64,000 nt of DNA from positions 496,001-560,000 of the forward strand of contig JBMNFI010000001.1 in NCBI GenBank assembly GCA_050949225.1, written 5' to 3'. Every line of letters begins with the position of its first letter. Within the stretch, counting starts at the first letter, position 1. Below, in pieces: positions 53,067 to 62,935 of this stretch. The notes beneath the pieces were generated by a model, which did not search any database, had not been told where the DNA came from, and worked only from the letters and a program-made list of their open reading frames with translations. The DNA comes from JBMNFI01 sp050949225. Lineage in GTDB: Bacteria; Bacillota; Dehalobacteriia; UBA4068. A program made the translations under genes and the position numbers.

Positions 53067-56000
53067 CTATCTGTTGATAACTTTATCACAGTAATTTTTG
53101 ATAATCTGTGCTACTTCAGCTCTGGTTGCAATTCCTTGAGGTGCAAGTGTAGGATTGTTTTTATTAACACCGTGCATCAATCCATTACTTACTGCCCAAG
53201 TCATAGCATCTTTAGCGTAGGAAGAAATCTGGTCGGCATCTCTATAGTTGTTAATCCAATCTGCATTATCAAGATTGATCGGATATCCACCATAAATAGC
53301 ATAATTGTACATAATTTGAGCCATTTGTTCTCTCTTAATATTATCGAAAGGACCGAATAGACCCTTGCCGTAACCTTTTACAATTTCTTCTTCAGCTGCC
53401 CATTGTACATAAGGTGAAAAGTACTTGTTAATCTCAACGTCGGTAAATGAACTAGTCGTATAATAGTTGGTATCGACTTTGTCAATTCTACCCAAAACGG
53501 TGACGAACATAGCACGATTCATTGGTTCCTTAGGCATGAAGAGCGTAGGAGTCATACCGTTAAAGTAACCGCGATCACTTACAAATTCAACCGCCTCATA
53601 AGCCCAATGGTCAGTTCTTACATCAGTGTAACGTGTGGGAGCATATAATTCAAAAGCTACTCTAATTTCCACGTTGCCATCCGGCATGACGAAGGAATAG
53701 ACTTCTACATAGTTTTCTAAGCCTTCAACATAAGCTGTGTTAATAAACTCGCCTGTAGACATGTTTTTAACAGAGATTGACTTAAATCTATATCCGTCAT
53801 TCGGATCAATTTCAACGATTACCTGTTCACCATACTTAGCAATAGTGGCATTGTTTACACCATTTACATTGATGTTAATATCACCATGATCTGTGCCGTG
53901 GAAGGAAATAGAGTGAGAACCAATAGTTCCTTCTTTCAGTTCCAGAACCACATCAACATCCACATCTTCAGCCGGCATGGTAAATGAATATGTGCCGCCT
54001 GTTGCATCAATTGCTGGAGCTACAGTGTAGTCATTTCCGCTCACGATTCCGGTAACAGTAATAGAAGTTAATTTGTAACCGGTATCAGGGGTAATCTCAA
54101 GAGTTACCGTAGCGCCATTTTTCGCTGTGGTAGATTCTTGATCAACATCGTTTAAGAGTACTCTGGCGTTCCCTGTAACATTAAGGTCAACATTATAGGT
54201 TATTTCTTCGAAAAGAACATTTACCGTAACATCACCTGCAGGCATTACAAAGCTGTAAGTACCGCCAACTTTTATGTCACTTGGAACATTTGTGAAGGTA
54301 ACTGTTTGTTTAACACCTTTTGTATCAGTGTATGTTGCCTCTACAGAAGCGATTTGATAGCCTTCATCAGGCACAACATCAAAGGAGGTCATACTCTGAT
54401 AAGCAACAGTTTCGCTTGCTGGTGTAGTAGAAGCGTTCACTTTACCATTTACCAATGGTTGATCATAAGAAACAGTATAGGTTTTTTGAACAAATACTAC
54501 TTCAATTTCCACATCATCTTTTGGCATTACAAAAGAATAGATGCCCATGCTTGCATTAATAGTAGTTAAACTTACTTCATTACCGCTGGTTGCTTCGGTA
54601 ACTGTAAGAGAATCAAGCTTCCAACCCGGATCGGGGCTAACCATAATCTTGACGGTTTCACCATAATCTGCCTGCATGTTATCTCTGAGATAACCATTCA
54701 GATAAACTTCACCATCACCGGTTACAGCAGTTACATTAACATTATAGGTAATTTCTTTAAAGGAAACATTAACCTCGACATTACCATCAGGCATGGTGAA
54801 AGCATATTCACCGCCAACAATCAGACTGGCAGGAACCTCATTAAATTCGATAGACCTTTTCACACCTAAGGTATCAACATAAGAAGCTGTTACTTTATCA
54901 ATCTGATATCCTGCATCAGGTGTAACGGTAAAGCGTGCTGTATCTGAGAAATTTGCATCTGTATCCTTAGGATCAATCGTACCATTCAGCGGAACATTAT
55001 AACTGATAGTGTAGTTATGTTGAGCATAAACCGCTGTAATCACAGTGTTTTTAACAATAGTAAAATCTGTATCTAAAACACTTGGTACCGTGACGCTAGG
55101 ATCGGTATCATTGGAAACCCAGCCCAAGAAGTCATATCCTACCCGGTTATCAGGATCAGCGGGCATGACCGGATTTTCCCTGTATTTAACAGGTTGTTGG
55201 TCTAATACAGTACCGTTATGATCACGGAAAACTACTGTATATTGATTTTTAACAAATGTTGCTGTGACGGTTACATCTTCAGCCGGCATAGCAAATTCAT
55301 AAGTAAGCGCATCAAGTACACTAAGTGTCAGGGCTTTGCCACTAACATCACCTGTTACTACCAAAGTATTGAGGTTATAACCATACTCAGGAGTAACTGT
55401 TAATTTTACAGTATCACCTACTGTAGCAGTTGGAGAAGGAACGGCTGTCACCATACCCTGCCCTACTGTAGCAGCATTACTGGTAGCGGTATCAATAGCA
55501 TATTCTATTTTTTCATATTTTAGCTCTACAGTTACGTCCGCACCCGGCATCACAAAATCAAATGAGGTGCCGGTAGGATACGCTACTCTATCGATCAGAT
55601 AAGAAGTACCACCACCATATGGATTAGTATAATAAGCGCTTACATAAGAGATGATATAGCCCGGTTCAGGCATTACATCAATAGTAGCTGTTTCACCTTG
55701 AGCAACATCAAAATTGTTGGTGTAGTGACCGTTGATAGTATAGGTACCACCCTCAGGGTTTTCCAATTCTAAAACGGAAACTGTATATTCGACTGCCTTG
55801 GTGTAAACAGAAACCTCTACCTCTTCATCAGGCATGGTAAAGCTGTAAACATATTCTCCCGTAGTGGGGTTATAAGATACCAGATTAGTCTGGATCGCCG
55901 TAATGCTGCCGCCAACGCCTCTGACAGCTACGCCTGGTTCGATCGTATAATTTAATTTAGGCTTCACTGTAATTCTTACATCGGCACCGGTGCTGCTGAT

Positions 56001-58466
56001 ACAGTATTGACCTGATCCTAACAAGCTGGCACTAGTTTGAGATCCGTCTGTGTTATAGGAAAGAACATTTAAAAGATCCAGTTCTTCAGAACAATCTGCT
56101 GCTTTAGTAACATTATGAGCGTTACCTTTATAAACAGCCTTTAAGACAGTATAATTCTCATTGACAGGAATATCATTTCCTTGCAAGGAAGGGATAAACT
56201 GTTGATTGTTGTTGGTGTTTTTCCAAGCCCAGAAGACAAAACCGTCTCTTTCAGGTGGTAAGTTCGTGTAGCTGGAAATATCAAATACCTGTCCGTTAAG
56301 CGTTTCAACACCTAAAAGGGTATTATCCCAATCAACAATGATTACTGTCTTGTCAGCTGCCTGACAAGTTGCATAAATAGTTACATCTTCTTCCGGCATC
56401 GCGAAAGCATAACCGTTGGAAGTCACAATCAAAGATAACCTTTGATTAGTATTATTGGTTTCAACATAAACATCACTTACAACATGATTAGGATCCTGAG
56501 GAGTTACCGTAAAGGGAACATACTCACCAATTCCGGCACTGGCTGCCGCAGTGATTGTGGCATTGGTACCGTTTTTCAGGATATTATAAACACCCTGCTT
56601 AGCAGTAGCATTAATAGTTACATTACTTTCCGGCATCACAAAGGAATAATTACCGCCGCCATTATTGGTCAGTTGCACATCTGTATTGGTTGCTTCATTA
56701 GTTACAGAAACCTGATCCAATATGTAGGTGCTGTCAGCTACCACATCAAAGGTGACAGTAGCACCGACACTTGCGGAACTATCTGCAGTAATTGTCGTAT
56801 GATTAGGGTTTGGAGTAATGTTGTAAACACCCTGCTTAGCAGTAGCATTAATAGTTACATTACTTTCCGGCATCACAAAGGAATAATTACCGCCGCCATT
56901 ATTGGTCAGTTGCACATCTGTATTGGTTGCTTCATTAGTTACAGAAACCTGATCCAATATGTAGGTGCTGTCAGCTACCACATCAAAGGTGACAGTAGCA
57001 CCGACACTTGCGGAACTATCTGCAGTAATTGTCGTATGATTAGGGTTTGGAGTAATGTTGTAAACACCCTGCTTAGCAGTAGCATTAATAGTTACATTAC
57101 TTTCCGGCATCACAAAGGAATAACTCCCGCCGCCATTATTGGTCAGTTGTACATCTGTATTGGTTGCGAGATTAGTTACAGAAACCTGATCCAATATGTA
57201 GGTGCTGTCAGCTACCACATTAAAGGTGACAGTAACACCGGCATTTGCGGTGCCGTCTGCAGTAATTGTCGCATTGAAACCATGTGTTGTAATATCATAT
57301 AAGTTGCTTTTAGCAGTGACATTGATATTCACAGCTGCTGCAGGCATTTCAAAAGAGTAGTTACCACTGCCATCATCCGTCAGTAAAACATTCGTACCAT
57401 TATCAGTATTTACGACAGAAACTTGACTCAAAAAGTAGTTACTGTCGGCTGTCGCCGTAAACTTGACAACATCACCAACATTGGCGGTATTAATTCCGCC
57501 GTCTATCGCCACACTGGCATTGGAGGCAGTTGAGGTAATAGCATAATCAATGGCCTCCCAAACTGCCTTATAAGTTTTATTTGAATTAATAGTGAAAGGT
57601 TGCCCACTTGCCAAGGTGTCTAGAGAATCGGCTTCATTCACCCATGAAACAAAAGTATAACCCAGTTTAAAGGGGGATAGAGGAGCATTTCCCGAAACTC
57701 CCAAGACAGATGGGAAATAGCCATACAAAACACCTGTTTCGGCATTTTTAAACAATACCAGGAAACTGGAGTCTATGGCCCATACCGCATCCAAACGCGT
57801 AGGAGCGGCATTATTTAAAGCATATAAAATTTTGCCGGCGCTATTAGGGGAATAAACCACCCCATATGAATCTTGCCAACCAAGGAAAACATAACCGGGC
57901 TTTAAAGCGGGATCAGGTACCGCTAAACCATCCGTACCATTAACAAGTGATCCATAAGACTGGTTTGTATACTGTGAAAACAAAACATTGTCACTGTATA
58001 AAGTCACATCATATTGATTTGCAGTATATACTGCTTGAAAGCTGATGAAATCTGCGTTAATGTGACCGGCAGCCCTTAACTGAGTCCATGAAGGAGTACC
58101 ACTATGGTAAATATTCAAAACTTCATGCAAAAGAACCGGAGAAACTGCATCATACAAAGTACCACTAACTACTTTATTCCATAAAGACTCCGGACTAACA
58201 ATTTTCCAACCATTAAAAGTATAACCGGCCTTTGTCGGAGCGGCCGCCGTCGTGACAGATACTTTTACATCGTATCTCAAAATCCCTGCACTAGTTACTT
58301 CTGCAGAGCCATATTGCGTATCAAGATAGCTTCCATCAGAATCGTAGAAGTTTGCATTTAAATCGTTACTAGCTGCAGCCCCGATAGACAGGGAAAAAAT
58401 CATCATGACAATAATTGCTGCCGTCAACAGATAACGCATTCTTCTGCTCATTCGTTGTCCTTTCAT
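53067..58466 (-). CDS. SLH-domain surface protein with InlB-like repeats
   Basis: A 1799-residue secreted protein. The signal peptide is MKGQRMSRRMRYLLTAAIIV continuing to GAAAS. Residues about 50-320 carry InlB/Flg_new-type repeats (KAGYTFNGWKI, PGYVFLGWQDSYG). The long middle is built of about 80-residue beta repeats, each closing in YSFVMP-type sequence; three lie at about 389-626, two of them identical. Three SLH domains end it (YTDVRTDHWAYEAVEFVSD, FTDVEINKYFSPYVQWAAEE, YRDADQISSYAKDAMTWAVS), binding secondary wall polymers. CCTCCT on the + strand gives AGGAGG 6 bases before ATG 58466. Role: S-layer-associated or adhesin-like, by architecture. Confidence 0.93.
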   Translation of the reverse strand: MKGQRMSRRMRYLLTAAIIVMMIFSLSIGAAASNDLNANFYDSDGSYLDTQYGSAEVTSAGILRYDVKVSVTTAAAPTKAGYTFNGWKIVSPESLWNKVVSGTLYDAVSPVLLHEVLNIYHSGTPSWTQLRAAGHINADFISFQAVYTANQYDVTLYSDNVLFSQYTNQSYGSLVNGTDGLAVPDPALKPGYVFLGWQDSYGVVYSPNSAGKILYALNNAAPTRLDAVWAIDSSFLVLFKNAETGVLYGYFPSVLGVSGNAPLSPFKLGYTFVSWVNEADSLDTLASGQPFTINSNKTYKAVWEAIDYAITSTASNASVAIDGGINTANVGDVVKFTATADSNYFLSQVSVVNTDNGTNVLLTDDGSGNYSFEMPAAAVNINVTAKSNLYDITTHGFNATITADGTANAGVTVTFNVVADSTYILDQVSVTNLATNTDVQLTNNGGGSYSFVMPESNVTINATAKQGVYNITPNPNHTTITADSSASVGATVTFDVVADSTYILDQVSVTNEATNTDVQLTNNGGGNYSFVMPESNVTINATAKQGVYNITPNPNHTTITADSSASVGATVTFDVVADSTYILDQVSVTNEATNTDVQLTNNGGGNYSFVMPESNVTINATAKQGVYNILKNGTNATITAAASAGIGEYVPFTVTPQDPNHVVSDVYVETNNTNQRLSLIVTSNGYAFAMPEEDVTIYATCQAADKTVIIVDWDNTLLGVETLNGQVFDISSYTNLPPERDGFVFWAWKNTNNNQQFIPSLQGNDIPVNENYTVLKAVYKGNAHNVTKAADCSEELDLLNVLSYNTDGSQTSASLLGSGQYCISSTGADVRITVKPKLNYTIEPGVAVRGVGGSITAIQTNLVSYNPTTGEYVYSFTMPDEEVEVSVYTKAVEYTVSVLELENPEGGTYTINGHYTNNFDVAQGETATIDVMPEPGYIISYVSAYYTNPYGGGTSYLIDRVAYPTGTSFDFVMPGADVTVELKYEKIEYAIDTATSNAATVGQGMVTAVPSPTATVGDTVKLTVTPEYGYNLNTLVVTGDVSGKALTLSVLDALTYEFAMPAEDVTVTATFVKNQYTVVFRDHNGTVLDQQPVKYRENPVMPADPDNRVGYDFLGWVSNDTDPSVTVPSVLDTDFTIVKNTVITAVYAQHNYTISYNVPLNGTIDPKDTDANFSDTARFTVTPDAGYQIDKVTASYVDTLGVKRSIEFNEVPASLIVGGEYAFTMPDGNVEVNVSFKEITYNVNVTAVTGDGEVYLNGYLRDNMQADYGETVKIMVSPDPGWKLDSLTVTEATSGNEVSLTTINASMGIYSFVMPKDDVEIEVVFVQKTYTVSYDQPLVNGKVNASTTPASETVAYQSMTSFDVVPDEGYQIASVEATYTDTKGVKQTVTFTNVPSDIKVGGTYSFVMPAGDVTVNVLFEEITYNVDLNVTGNARVLLNDVDQESTTAKNGATVTLEITPDTGYKLTSITVTGIVSGNDYTVAPAIDATGGTYSFTMPAEDVDVDVVLELKEGTIGSHSISFHGTDHGDININVNGVNNATIAKYGEQVIVEIDPNDGYRFKSISVKNMSTGEFINTAYVEGLENYVEVYSFVMPDGNVEIRVAFELYAPTRYTDVRTDHWAYEAVEFVSDRGYFNGMTPTLFMPKEPMNRAMFVTVLGRIDKVDTNYYTTSSFTDVEINKYFSPYVQWAAEEEIVKGYGKGLFGPFDNIKREQMAQIMYNYAIYGGYPINLDNADWINNYRDADQISSYAKDAMTWAVSNGLMHGVNKNNPTLAPQGIATRAEVAQIIKNYCDKVINR
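56588..57298 (-). repeat. Three 237-bp tandem repeats in the surface-protein gene
   Basis: Units begin at 56588, 56825 and 57062. The first two are identical base for base over 237 bp; the third differs at scattered positions and more strongly in its last part. The period equals 79 codons, so the reading frame is kept. Confidence 0.92.
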
Positions 58467-58526
58467 GATTAACCTCCTAACAAAATAGTTTATAAACATA
58501 GTTTTTTTACAATACAAATGCTTCAT

Positions 58527-58896
58527 ATTTTACTGGAAAAACTTAAAAAATGCATTTATTCGCCTTGTCAACAGAAAGGCGGATTAAAAACATTTGCACT
58601 AAAAACATTATGTTTAAACTTATTCAACATAAAAAAATATGTTGACAATCTTTAATATTTTTTTATGCACCCCCTCCGATTTAATAAAATACTGTTTGGT
58701 AATTATTAACGGTTTCTCATTAAAATGGATGCTGCCTTTTATCAATCCTAAAACGGCAGACATTTTCTTCGTTCATTATACCATTATTGGATAAAAATAA
58801 CAACACTTTTGTTGCTGTTTTATAAATATCTTTATAAAGTATTGCATCCACTAAAACCAATATCTCGTCACGGATATCCCTTAATAAAACCCATCA
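58527..58896. other. Leader region of the surface-protein gene
   Basis: About 370 AT-rich bases. It contains an inverted repeat (TCAACATA and TATGTTGA with a 6-base A-rich spacer, near 58624-58645), a small CGCCTT/AAGGCG hairpin near 58561-58582, and a TTGACA on the - strand near 58571 without a convincing -10. The trmK terminator lies at its far end. A long 5' leader is likely. Confidence 0.5.
58793..58815 (-). terminator. Probable terminator of trmK
   Basis: On the - strand CAACA and TGTTG form a short stem followed by TTATTTTT, about 80 bases after the trmK stop. The stem is short, so support is moderate. Confidence 0.4.
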
Positions 58897-59595
58897 TCAT
58901 TCATTCAACATGAAAACAAGCTCTTCAATAACTTTTCTTTGTTGCTGCAATTCTTCTAATCGTGCCTGAACTGCCGCCTGAGATCGGTGTTTAAGCTTTG
59001 CAACCACCTTAAAGTTATCCTCCAGGCAGTTTTTTAAATAAGAACGCAAAAGAGGATGTTTTTGCGCCACTAAAAGCGGACCAAACTCTGCCTCTTGTGG
59101 GCTTAAATCCATTGATCCCGGCTCAACTGCCATCATTTGATAGTAAAAACCGGAATCAAAAACTAAATCCTCCGCCACAATGCGCCAATCATTTTGGCTC
59201 AAATAATAGCGCAATTTGGCCGCATTACGTTGTGGCTGCAACACGAATCGCTTGGTTTTAGCCGCAACCTCTAAAGAATCCCGCATAATCGCACAAATAG
59301 CACAGCCACCCATACCCGCAAGACAAATAGTTGCAGCCTCGCCGGGTCTTAAAACCTCCAATCCTTCCCCTAAGCGAAAGTCAATCCGCTTATTTAAATA
59401 TAAAAGTTCTGCTAAATGCTGCGCAGAGCTTAAAGGACCACTAACTCGGTCTGTGGCAATTGCCTGAGGGCAAATTTTATTAACCACTAAATATACAGGC
59501 AAATAACCATGATCTGTACCAATATCAGCAACAGTTTTACCGGGCAAAACCAGCTCGGCTAATTTGCTTAATCGTTGACTAAGTTCTATTTTCAT
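58897..59595 (-). CDS. trmK: tRNA (adenine22-N1)-methyltransferase TrmK
   Basis: A 232-residue SAM enzyme methylating A22 of tRNA. VADIGTDHGYLPVYLV is the SAM-binding signature; ICLAGMGGCAICAIM and FVLQPQRNAAKLRYYLSQND are TrmK-specific. The C-terminal helical part (AVQARLEELQQQRKVIEELV) is coiled-coil-like. ATG 59595 is used; the in-frame TTG 59598 precedes it. The ribosome site is weak. In Bacillus trmK lies by sigA; here it is beside a regulator and a surface gene. Confidence 0.93.
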   Translation of the reverse strand: MKIELSQRLSKLAELVLPGKTVADIGTDHGYLPVYLVVNKICPQAIATDRVSGPLSSAQHLAELLYLNKRIDFRLGEGLEVLRPGEAATICLAGMGGCAICAIMRDSLEVAAKTKRFVLQPQRNAAKLRYYLSQNDWRIVAEDLVFDSGFYYQMMAVEPGSMDLSPQEAEFGPLLVAQKHPLLRSYLKNCLEDNFKVVAKLKHRSQAAVQARLEELQQQRKVIEELVFMLNE

Positions 59596-59658
59596 CAATA
59601 TCCCACTTATTTATCTTCATTTGAGAATAATATTGGTTACCTTAAATCATACGCAAGA

Positions 59659-59680
59659 AAGGTGCTGCTAAGGTGCTGCT
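59659..59680. repeat. Tandem 11-bp direct repeat
   Basis: AAGGTGCTGCT occurs twice in a row, ending exactly at the last base of the ModE-like gene's stop codon on the + strand. No function is suggested. Confidence 0.6.
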
Positions 59681-60064
59681 TTAAAATTCTGCAAAATGAT
59701 GTTTAAAGCTTTTTTTAGAAAGTTCTGTCATCTCTTCCAGAAAAGCATCATAGCACTTGAGAAAGGTTGCTCCTCGCTCAGTCAAATGAGAACCACAACC
59801 ACGTCCCACTTGACGAATTAGCATTTGAAATCCTAAATATTTCTCGATTTGGTTAATTACCCTCCAGGCTTTACTATAAGCCATGCCCATAGATTCCGCC
59901 GCTTTATAAAGAGATCCATATTGCCTTACCCCATGCAAAAGCTCGGCTACCCCAATACCGAATGCTCCGGGCAAAGAACCCTTATAAATATAAAGGCGCA
60001 ATTCACAATCTAATTCTTGAGCATTTTTCTGCTGATTCTCCCCATTCATTTTAGTTTCTTTCAT
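59681..60064 (-). CDS. ModE-like winged-helix regulator
   Basis: A 127-residue protein resembling the N-terminal DNA-binding domain of ModE (GIGVAELLHGVRQYGSLYKA, AESMGMAYSKAWRVINQIEK, LTERGATFLKCYDAFLEEM). The molybdate-binding domains of full ModE are absent. GGGGGTGG precedes ATG 60064. No molybdate transport or cofactor gene is nearby. It lies between the sortase operon and trmK; the target is unknown. Confidence 0.85.
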   Translation of the reverse strand: MKETKMNGENQQKNAQELDCELRLYIYKGSLPGAFGIGVAELLHGVRQYGSLYKAAESMGMAYSKAWRVINQIEKYLGFQMLIRQVGRGCGSHLTERGATFLKCYDAFLEEMTELSKKSFKHHFAEF

Positions 60065-60202
60065 TCCTACCACCCCCATATAGGTGACAAACAGCTGTAT
60101 AATCATTTTATCATTAATAGCCTTAAAATACTACACCTTTTAGCGAAATATATTTATACCTCCTTTTTAACAAATATCAAACCACCCAATTTGCTTTTTT
60201 TA

Positions 60203-60910
60203 TCAATCAACTGCCTTTAATTTGGCATGGACAAGCATACGAGCCTCATCAAATTGATACTCACAAGTTGAAAGGGTAACAATCTTTTCTGCCGGCAACA
60301 ATCTAATATTTGTCATCAGTTGTGACTGTTTAGTCACATACTGCAAATAGTCCTGAAAAACAGCATCTGTAGGAAAGTCTATAAGAAAGGAATCGCCGCT
60401 ACTTTTAATGACATAAGCAGAAAAAACTTCACACTGATAATTTTGCTGCGGTGTATAAATCATAAACACAGGATGCCGATCAAAAAATGCCTGATCCTGA
60501 TACTTTACCAAGTCAGCAAACATCGAGCCGTTCCTCATATTATGTCCGTAAATCAAAGTATTGTGATCGGAAAAATCGGCACTGTTACGATAATCCATAA
60601 AAATGGATCCGCTTCTATTGGCTTTTTTTCTAAAAGTAGTTCTTAAGTAAGTATCATTAGTCTCTCCTTGCACAATAGGGTAATTAATGCCGGTACCCTC
60701 AACTCTAATCCAGCCGACACAGTCAGCATTAATAGCTCTTAATAAATCAAAATCTATCTGCTGCCCAACTTCTTCTGCCAACTCTTGATATTCTTCTACC
60801 GCCTGTTGGTAAACACGCTTTTCCAAAACAAGATTATAGACAGCAAAAACTAAGCCCCCTAAACAGATTATTAATAAGATTACCCAAACAACCTTTTTGG
60901 CTTTAGTCAT
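60203..60910 (-). CDS. srtB: Class B sortase
   Basis: A 235-residue membrane-anchored transpeptidase. An N-terminal helix (VVWVILLIICLGGLVFAVYN) anchors it. Catalytic His123 is in LIYGHNM, Cys216 in VTLSTCEYQF, Arg224 in DEARMLVHAK, the complete triad. Class B enzymes attach haem-uptake proteins or assemble pilins. No sorting-signal substrate is encoded in the window; the large surface protein uses SLH domains instead. It follows the permease gene by 24 bases and so probably belongs to the transporter operon. Confidence 0.93.
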   Translation of the reverse strand: MTKAKKVVWVILLIICLGGLVFAVYNLVLEKRVYQQAVEEYQELAEEVGQQIDFDLLRAINADCVGWIRVEGTGINYPIVQGETNDTYLRTTFRKKANRSGSIFMDYRNSADFSDHNTLIYGHNMRNGSMFADLVKYQDQAFFDRHPVFMIYTPQQNYQCEVFSAYVIKSSGDSFLIDFPTDAVFQDYLQYVTKQSQLMTNIRLLPAEKIVTLSTCEYQFDEARMLVHAKLKAVD

Positions 60911-60934
60911 GTTAAATCCCCTATCTGGAATTAC

Positions 60935-62227
60935 TTATTCATAGCGTAAAGCTTCTATGGGATCAAGCTTGGCAGCTTTATTGGCGGGATAATAACCGAA
61001 GAAAACCCCTACAGCAATGGAAAACAGCACCGCCAGTGCAACCGCAAAAGGCGTGGGAAAAGAAGGAAATCCTAAAGCAGAACTGGCCACATAACCTAAA
61101 ACAAACCCTAAAATAACACCGAATAAGCCGCCAATTAAGCAAACTATTGTACTTTCTATCACAAACTGTAAACGGATGTTCCCATTAGTTGCCCCCAAAG
61201 CCTTTCGCACCCCAATCTCCCTGGTTCTCTCAGTCACAGAAACCAGCATAATATTCATGACGCCAATTCCACCAACTAAAAGAGAAATGGCCGCAATGGC
61301 CGCAATGGCAATGCTGATGGAGTTCATGATCGAATCAAATTGCTCTGTGAGACTTTTCATGCTCATCGTTGATACCGTATAGCTGTTGTTATCAACATAA
61401 TATTGAGCAAAAAATTCTTTCAAAGTATTGGCAAAACCCGCACTGTCAACAGTCCCCTCAGCAGAAACAGTAAATGATTGATAGCCGCCGGCAGCTCCCA
61501 TTTGATTTTTTGCCGTAGTAATCGGAATGTAAATATCGGTAGTCAGATCCTTTTCCGACACAAAAGAAGACATCATCATCGGATCAGTAAATTCATAAAT
61601 CCCAATAATTTTAAAAACGTACACATCGTTTGCCACATAAACCTTCAGCTCTTGTCCCAAAGCCTTGGCTGATTCTCCGGAAAACATGTTATTGACTAAT
61701 TTATCAGAAACAACAGCCACATTGCGATTGCCTAAAACATTATTCTCAGTAATAAAACGCCCCTCCAGCAAGCTGAGATTATTAACTATATCATAGTCAG
61801 CATTCACGCCGGTCAAATTAATATTAGCAGATAAACGCCCTTCCTTGGCCTTTCCCCCACCTACCAAGTGACTTAAGCCGATCTGGGCAATCTGCTCTGC
61901 ATAGCGTTTTTCCATAGCAAAAATCATTTCATCATTAATTAAATCTGTCTCCATCGGCTGCTCACCGCCGATAGAACCGCCTAAAAAACTGTGCTGCTGA
62001 CTGGAAAAATCAGAACTTTCGCTACGTTCCTGCAGGTATACAGTAATATTAGTCGCCCCTAAAGAGCTCATGGATGAAGAGACGTAACCGCTCATCCCAT
62101 TACCAACAGTTAAAATGGCAATAACCGAACCGATCCCAATAATGATCCCCAGCATAGTCAAAATCGAGCGCATTTTATTAGCTTTGACACTTTCCCAGGC
62201 CAAGCGCATGTTTTCTATAATATTCAT
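60935..62227 (-). CDS. MacB-like ABC transporter permease
   Basis: A 430-residue permease of the MacB/FtsX type. One N-terminal membrane helix (MRSILTMLGIIIGIGSVIAI) is followed by an extracytoplasmic domain of about 230 residues and three C-terminal helices (AIAAIAAISLLVGGIGVMNI, VCLIGGLFGVILGFVLGYVA, VALAVLFSIAVGVFFGYYPA). RTREIGVRKALGATNGNI is the coupling-region motif. It overlaps the ATPase gene by 4 bases. Such systems export peptides or act as mechanotransmitters. Confidence 0.94.
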   Translation of the reverse strand: MNIIENMRLAWESVKANKMRSILTMLGIIIGIGSVIAILTVGNGMSGYVSSSMSSLGATNITVYLQERSESSDFSSQQHSFLGGSIGGEQPMETDLINDEMIFAMEKRYAEQIAQIGLSHLVGGGKAKEGRLSANINLTGVNADYDIVNNLSLLEGRFITENNVLGNRNVAVVSDKLVNNMFSGESAKALGQELKVYVANDVYVFKIIGIYEFTDPMMMSSFVSEKDLTTDIYIPITTAKNQMGAAGGYQSFTVSAEGTVDSAGFANTLKEFFAQYYVDNNSYTVSTMSMKSLTEQFDSIMNSISIAIAAIAAISLLVGGIGVMNIMLVSVTERTREIGVRKALGATNGNIRLQFVIESTIVCLIGGLFGVILGFVLGYVASSALGFPSFPTPFAVALAVLFSIAVGVFFGYYPANKAAKLDPIEALRYE

Positions 62228-62922
62228 AACCCATCCTCCTGAGGATCAAACAGATAGCCATCTTTCATCGTCAAAATGCGTTCCGTTTCCTCAGCAAGCT
62301 CTCGATTATGGGTAATTAAAACAATCGTTTTACCTTTTTTCTGATGCAAAGTATGAAATAAATCCATCACCAAACGACCGGTCGAGGAATCCAAAGCTCC
62401 TGTCGGTTCATCAGCCAAAATAATTGCAGGATCATTGGCCATCGCTCGAGCAATCGCCACCCTTTGTTTTTGCCCGCCGGAAAGTTCATTAGGTTGATGG
62501 CTGATGCGATCCTCCATTTCAACCAAACGCATCAGTTCATGCGCTCTGCGTCTCCGCTGCACACTGGGAATGCCAGCATACAGCATCGGCAGTTCTACAT
62601 TTTTAATGGCATTAGTACGAGCAATTAGATTGAAATTCTGAAAAACAAAACCTACCTTGAGGTTGCGAATAACCGATAAATCCTCATCATCCGCCTTTTC
62701 AATAACTGTACCGTCCAGTGTATAACTGCCGGTAGTTGCCCTGTCCAAAGCACCAATAATGTGCATGAGAGTGGATTTACCGCTGCCGGAGGCGCCGACA
62801 ATAGAGATAAATTCTCCCTTTTGAACAGAAAGATCAATCCCATGCAATATTTCCAGCTCATTAGGCAAACCGATATAAAAACGCTTAACAATCCCTCGCA
62901 TATCAATAATTGCTTGACTCAC
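62224..62922 (-). CDS. MacB/LolD-type ABC ATPase
   Basis: A 232-residue ATPase. Walker A is VGASGSGKSTLMHI, signature LSGGQKQRVAIARAM, Walker B IILADEPTGALDSSTG, and the switch His is in VLITHNRELAEETER. It belongs to the group that partners MacB/FtsX permeases. The start is GTG 62922 behind GAGGTGA; a TTG codon just upstream (62925) is in frame. It follows the adaptor gene closely. Confidence 0.94.
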   Translation of the reverse strand: MSQAIIDMRGIVKRFYIGLPNELEILHGIDLSVQKGEFISIVGASGSGKSTLMHIIGALDRATTGSYTLDGTVIEKADDEDLSVIRNLKVGFVFQNFNLIARTNAIKNVELPMLYAGIPSVQRRRRAHELMRLVEMEDRISHQPNELSGGQKQRVAIARAMANDPAIILADEPTGALDSSTGRLVMDLFHTLHQKKGKTIVLITHNRELAEETERILTMKDGYLFDPQEDGL

Positions 62923-62935
62923 CAAATCACCTCAA

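Noticed and set aside
56588..57298. CRISPR-like array
   Set aside because: The repeats are 237 bp, directly adjacent and in frame within a protein gene, with no spacers.
56442..57302. 286-residue frame on the + strand inside the surface-protein gene
   Set aside because: It is the reverse of the tandem repeats, so its length comes from repetition. It has no ribosome site and no recognised domain.
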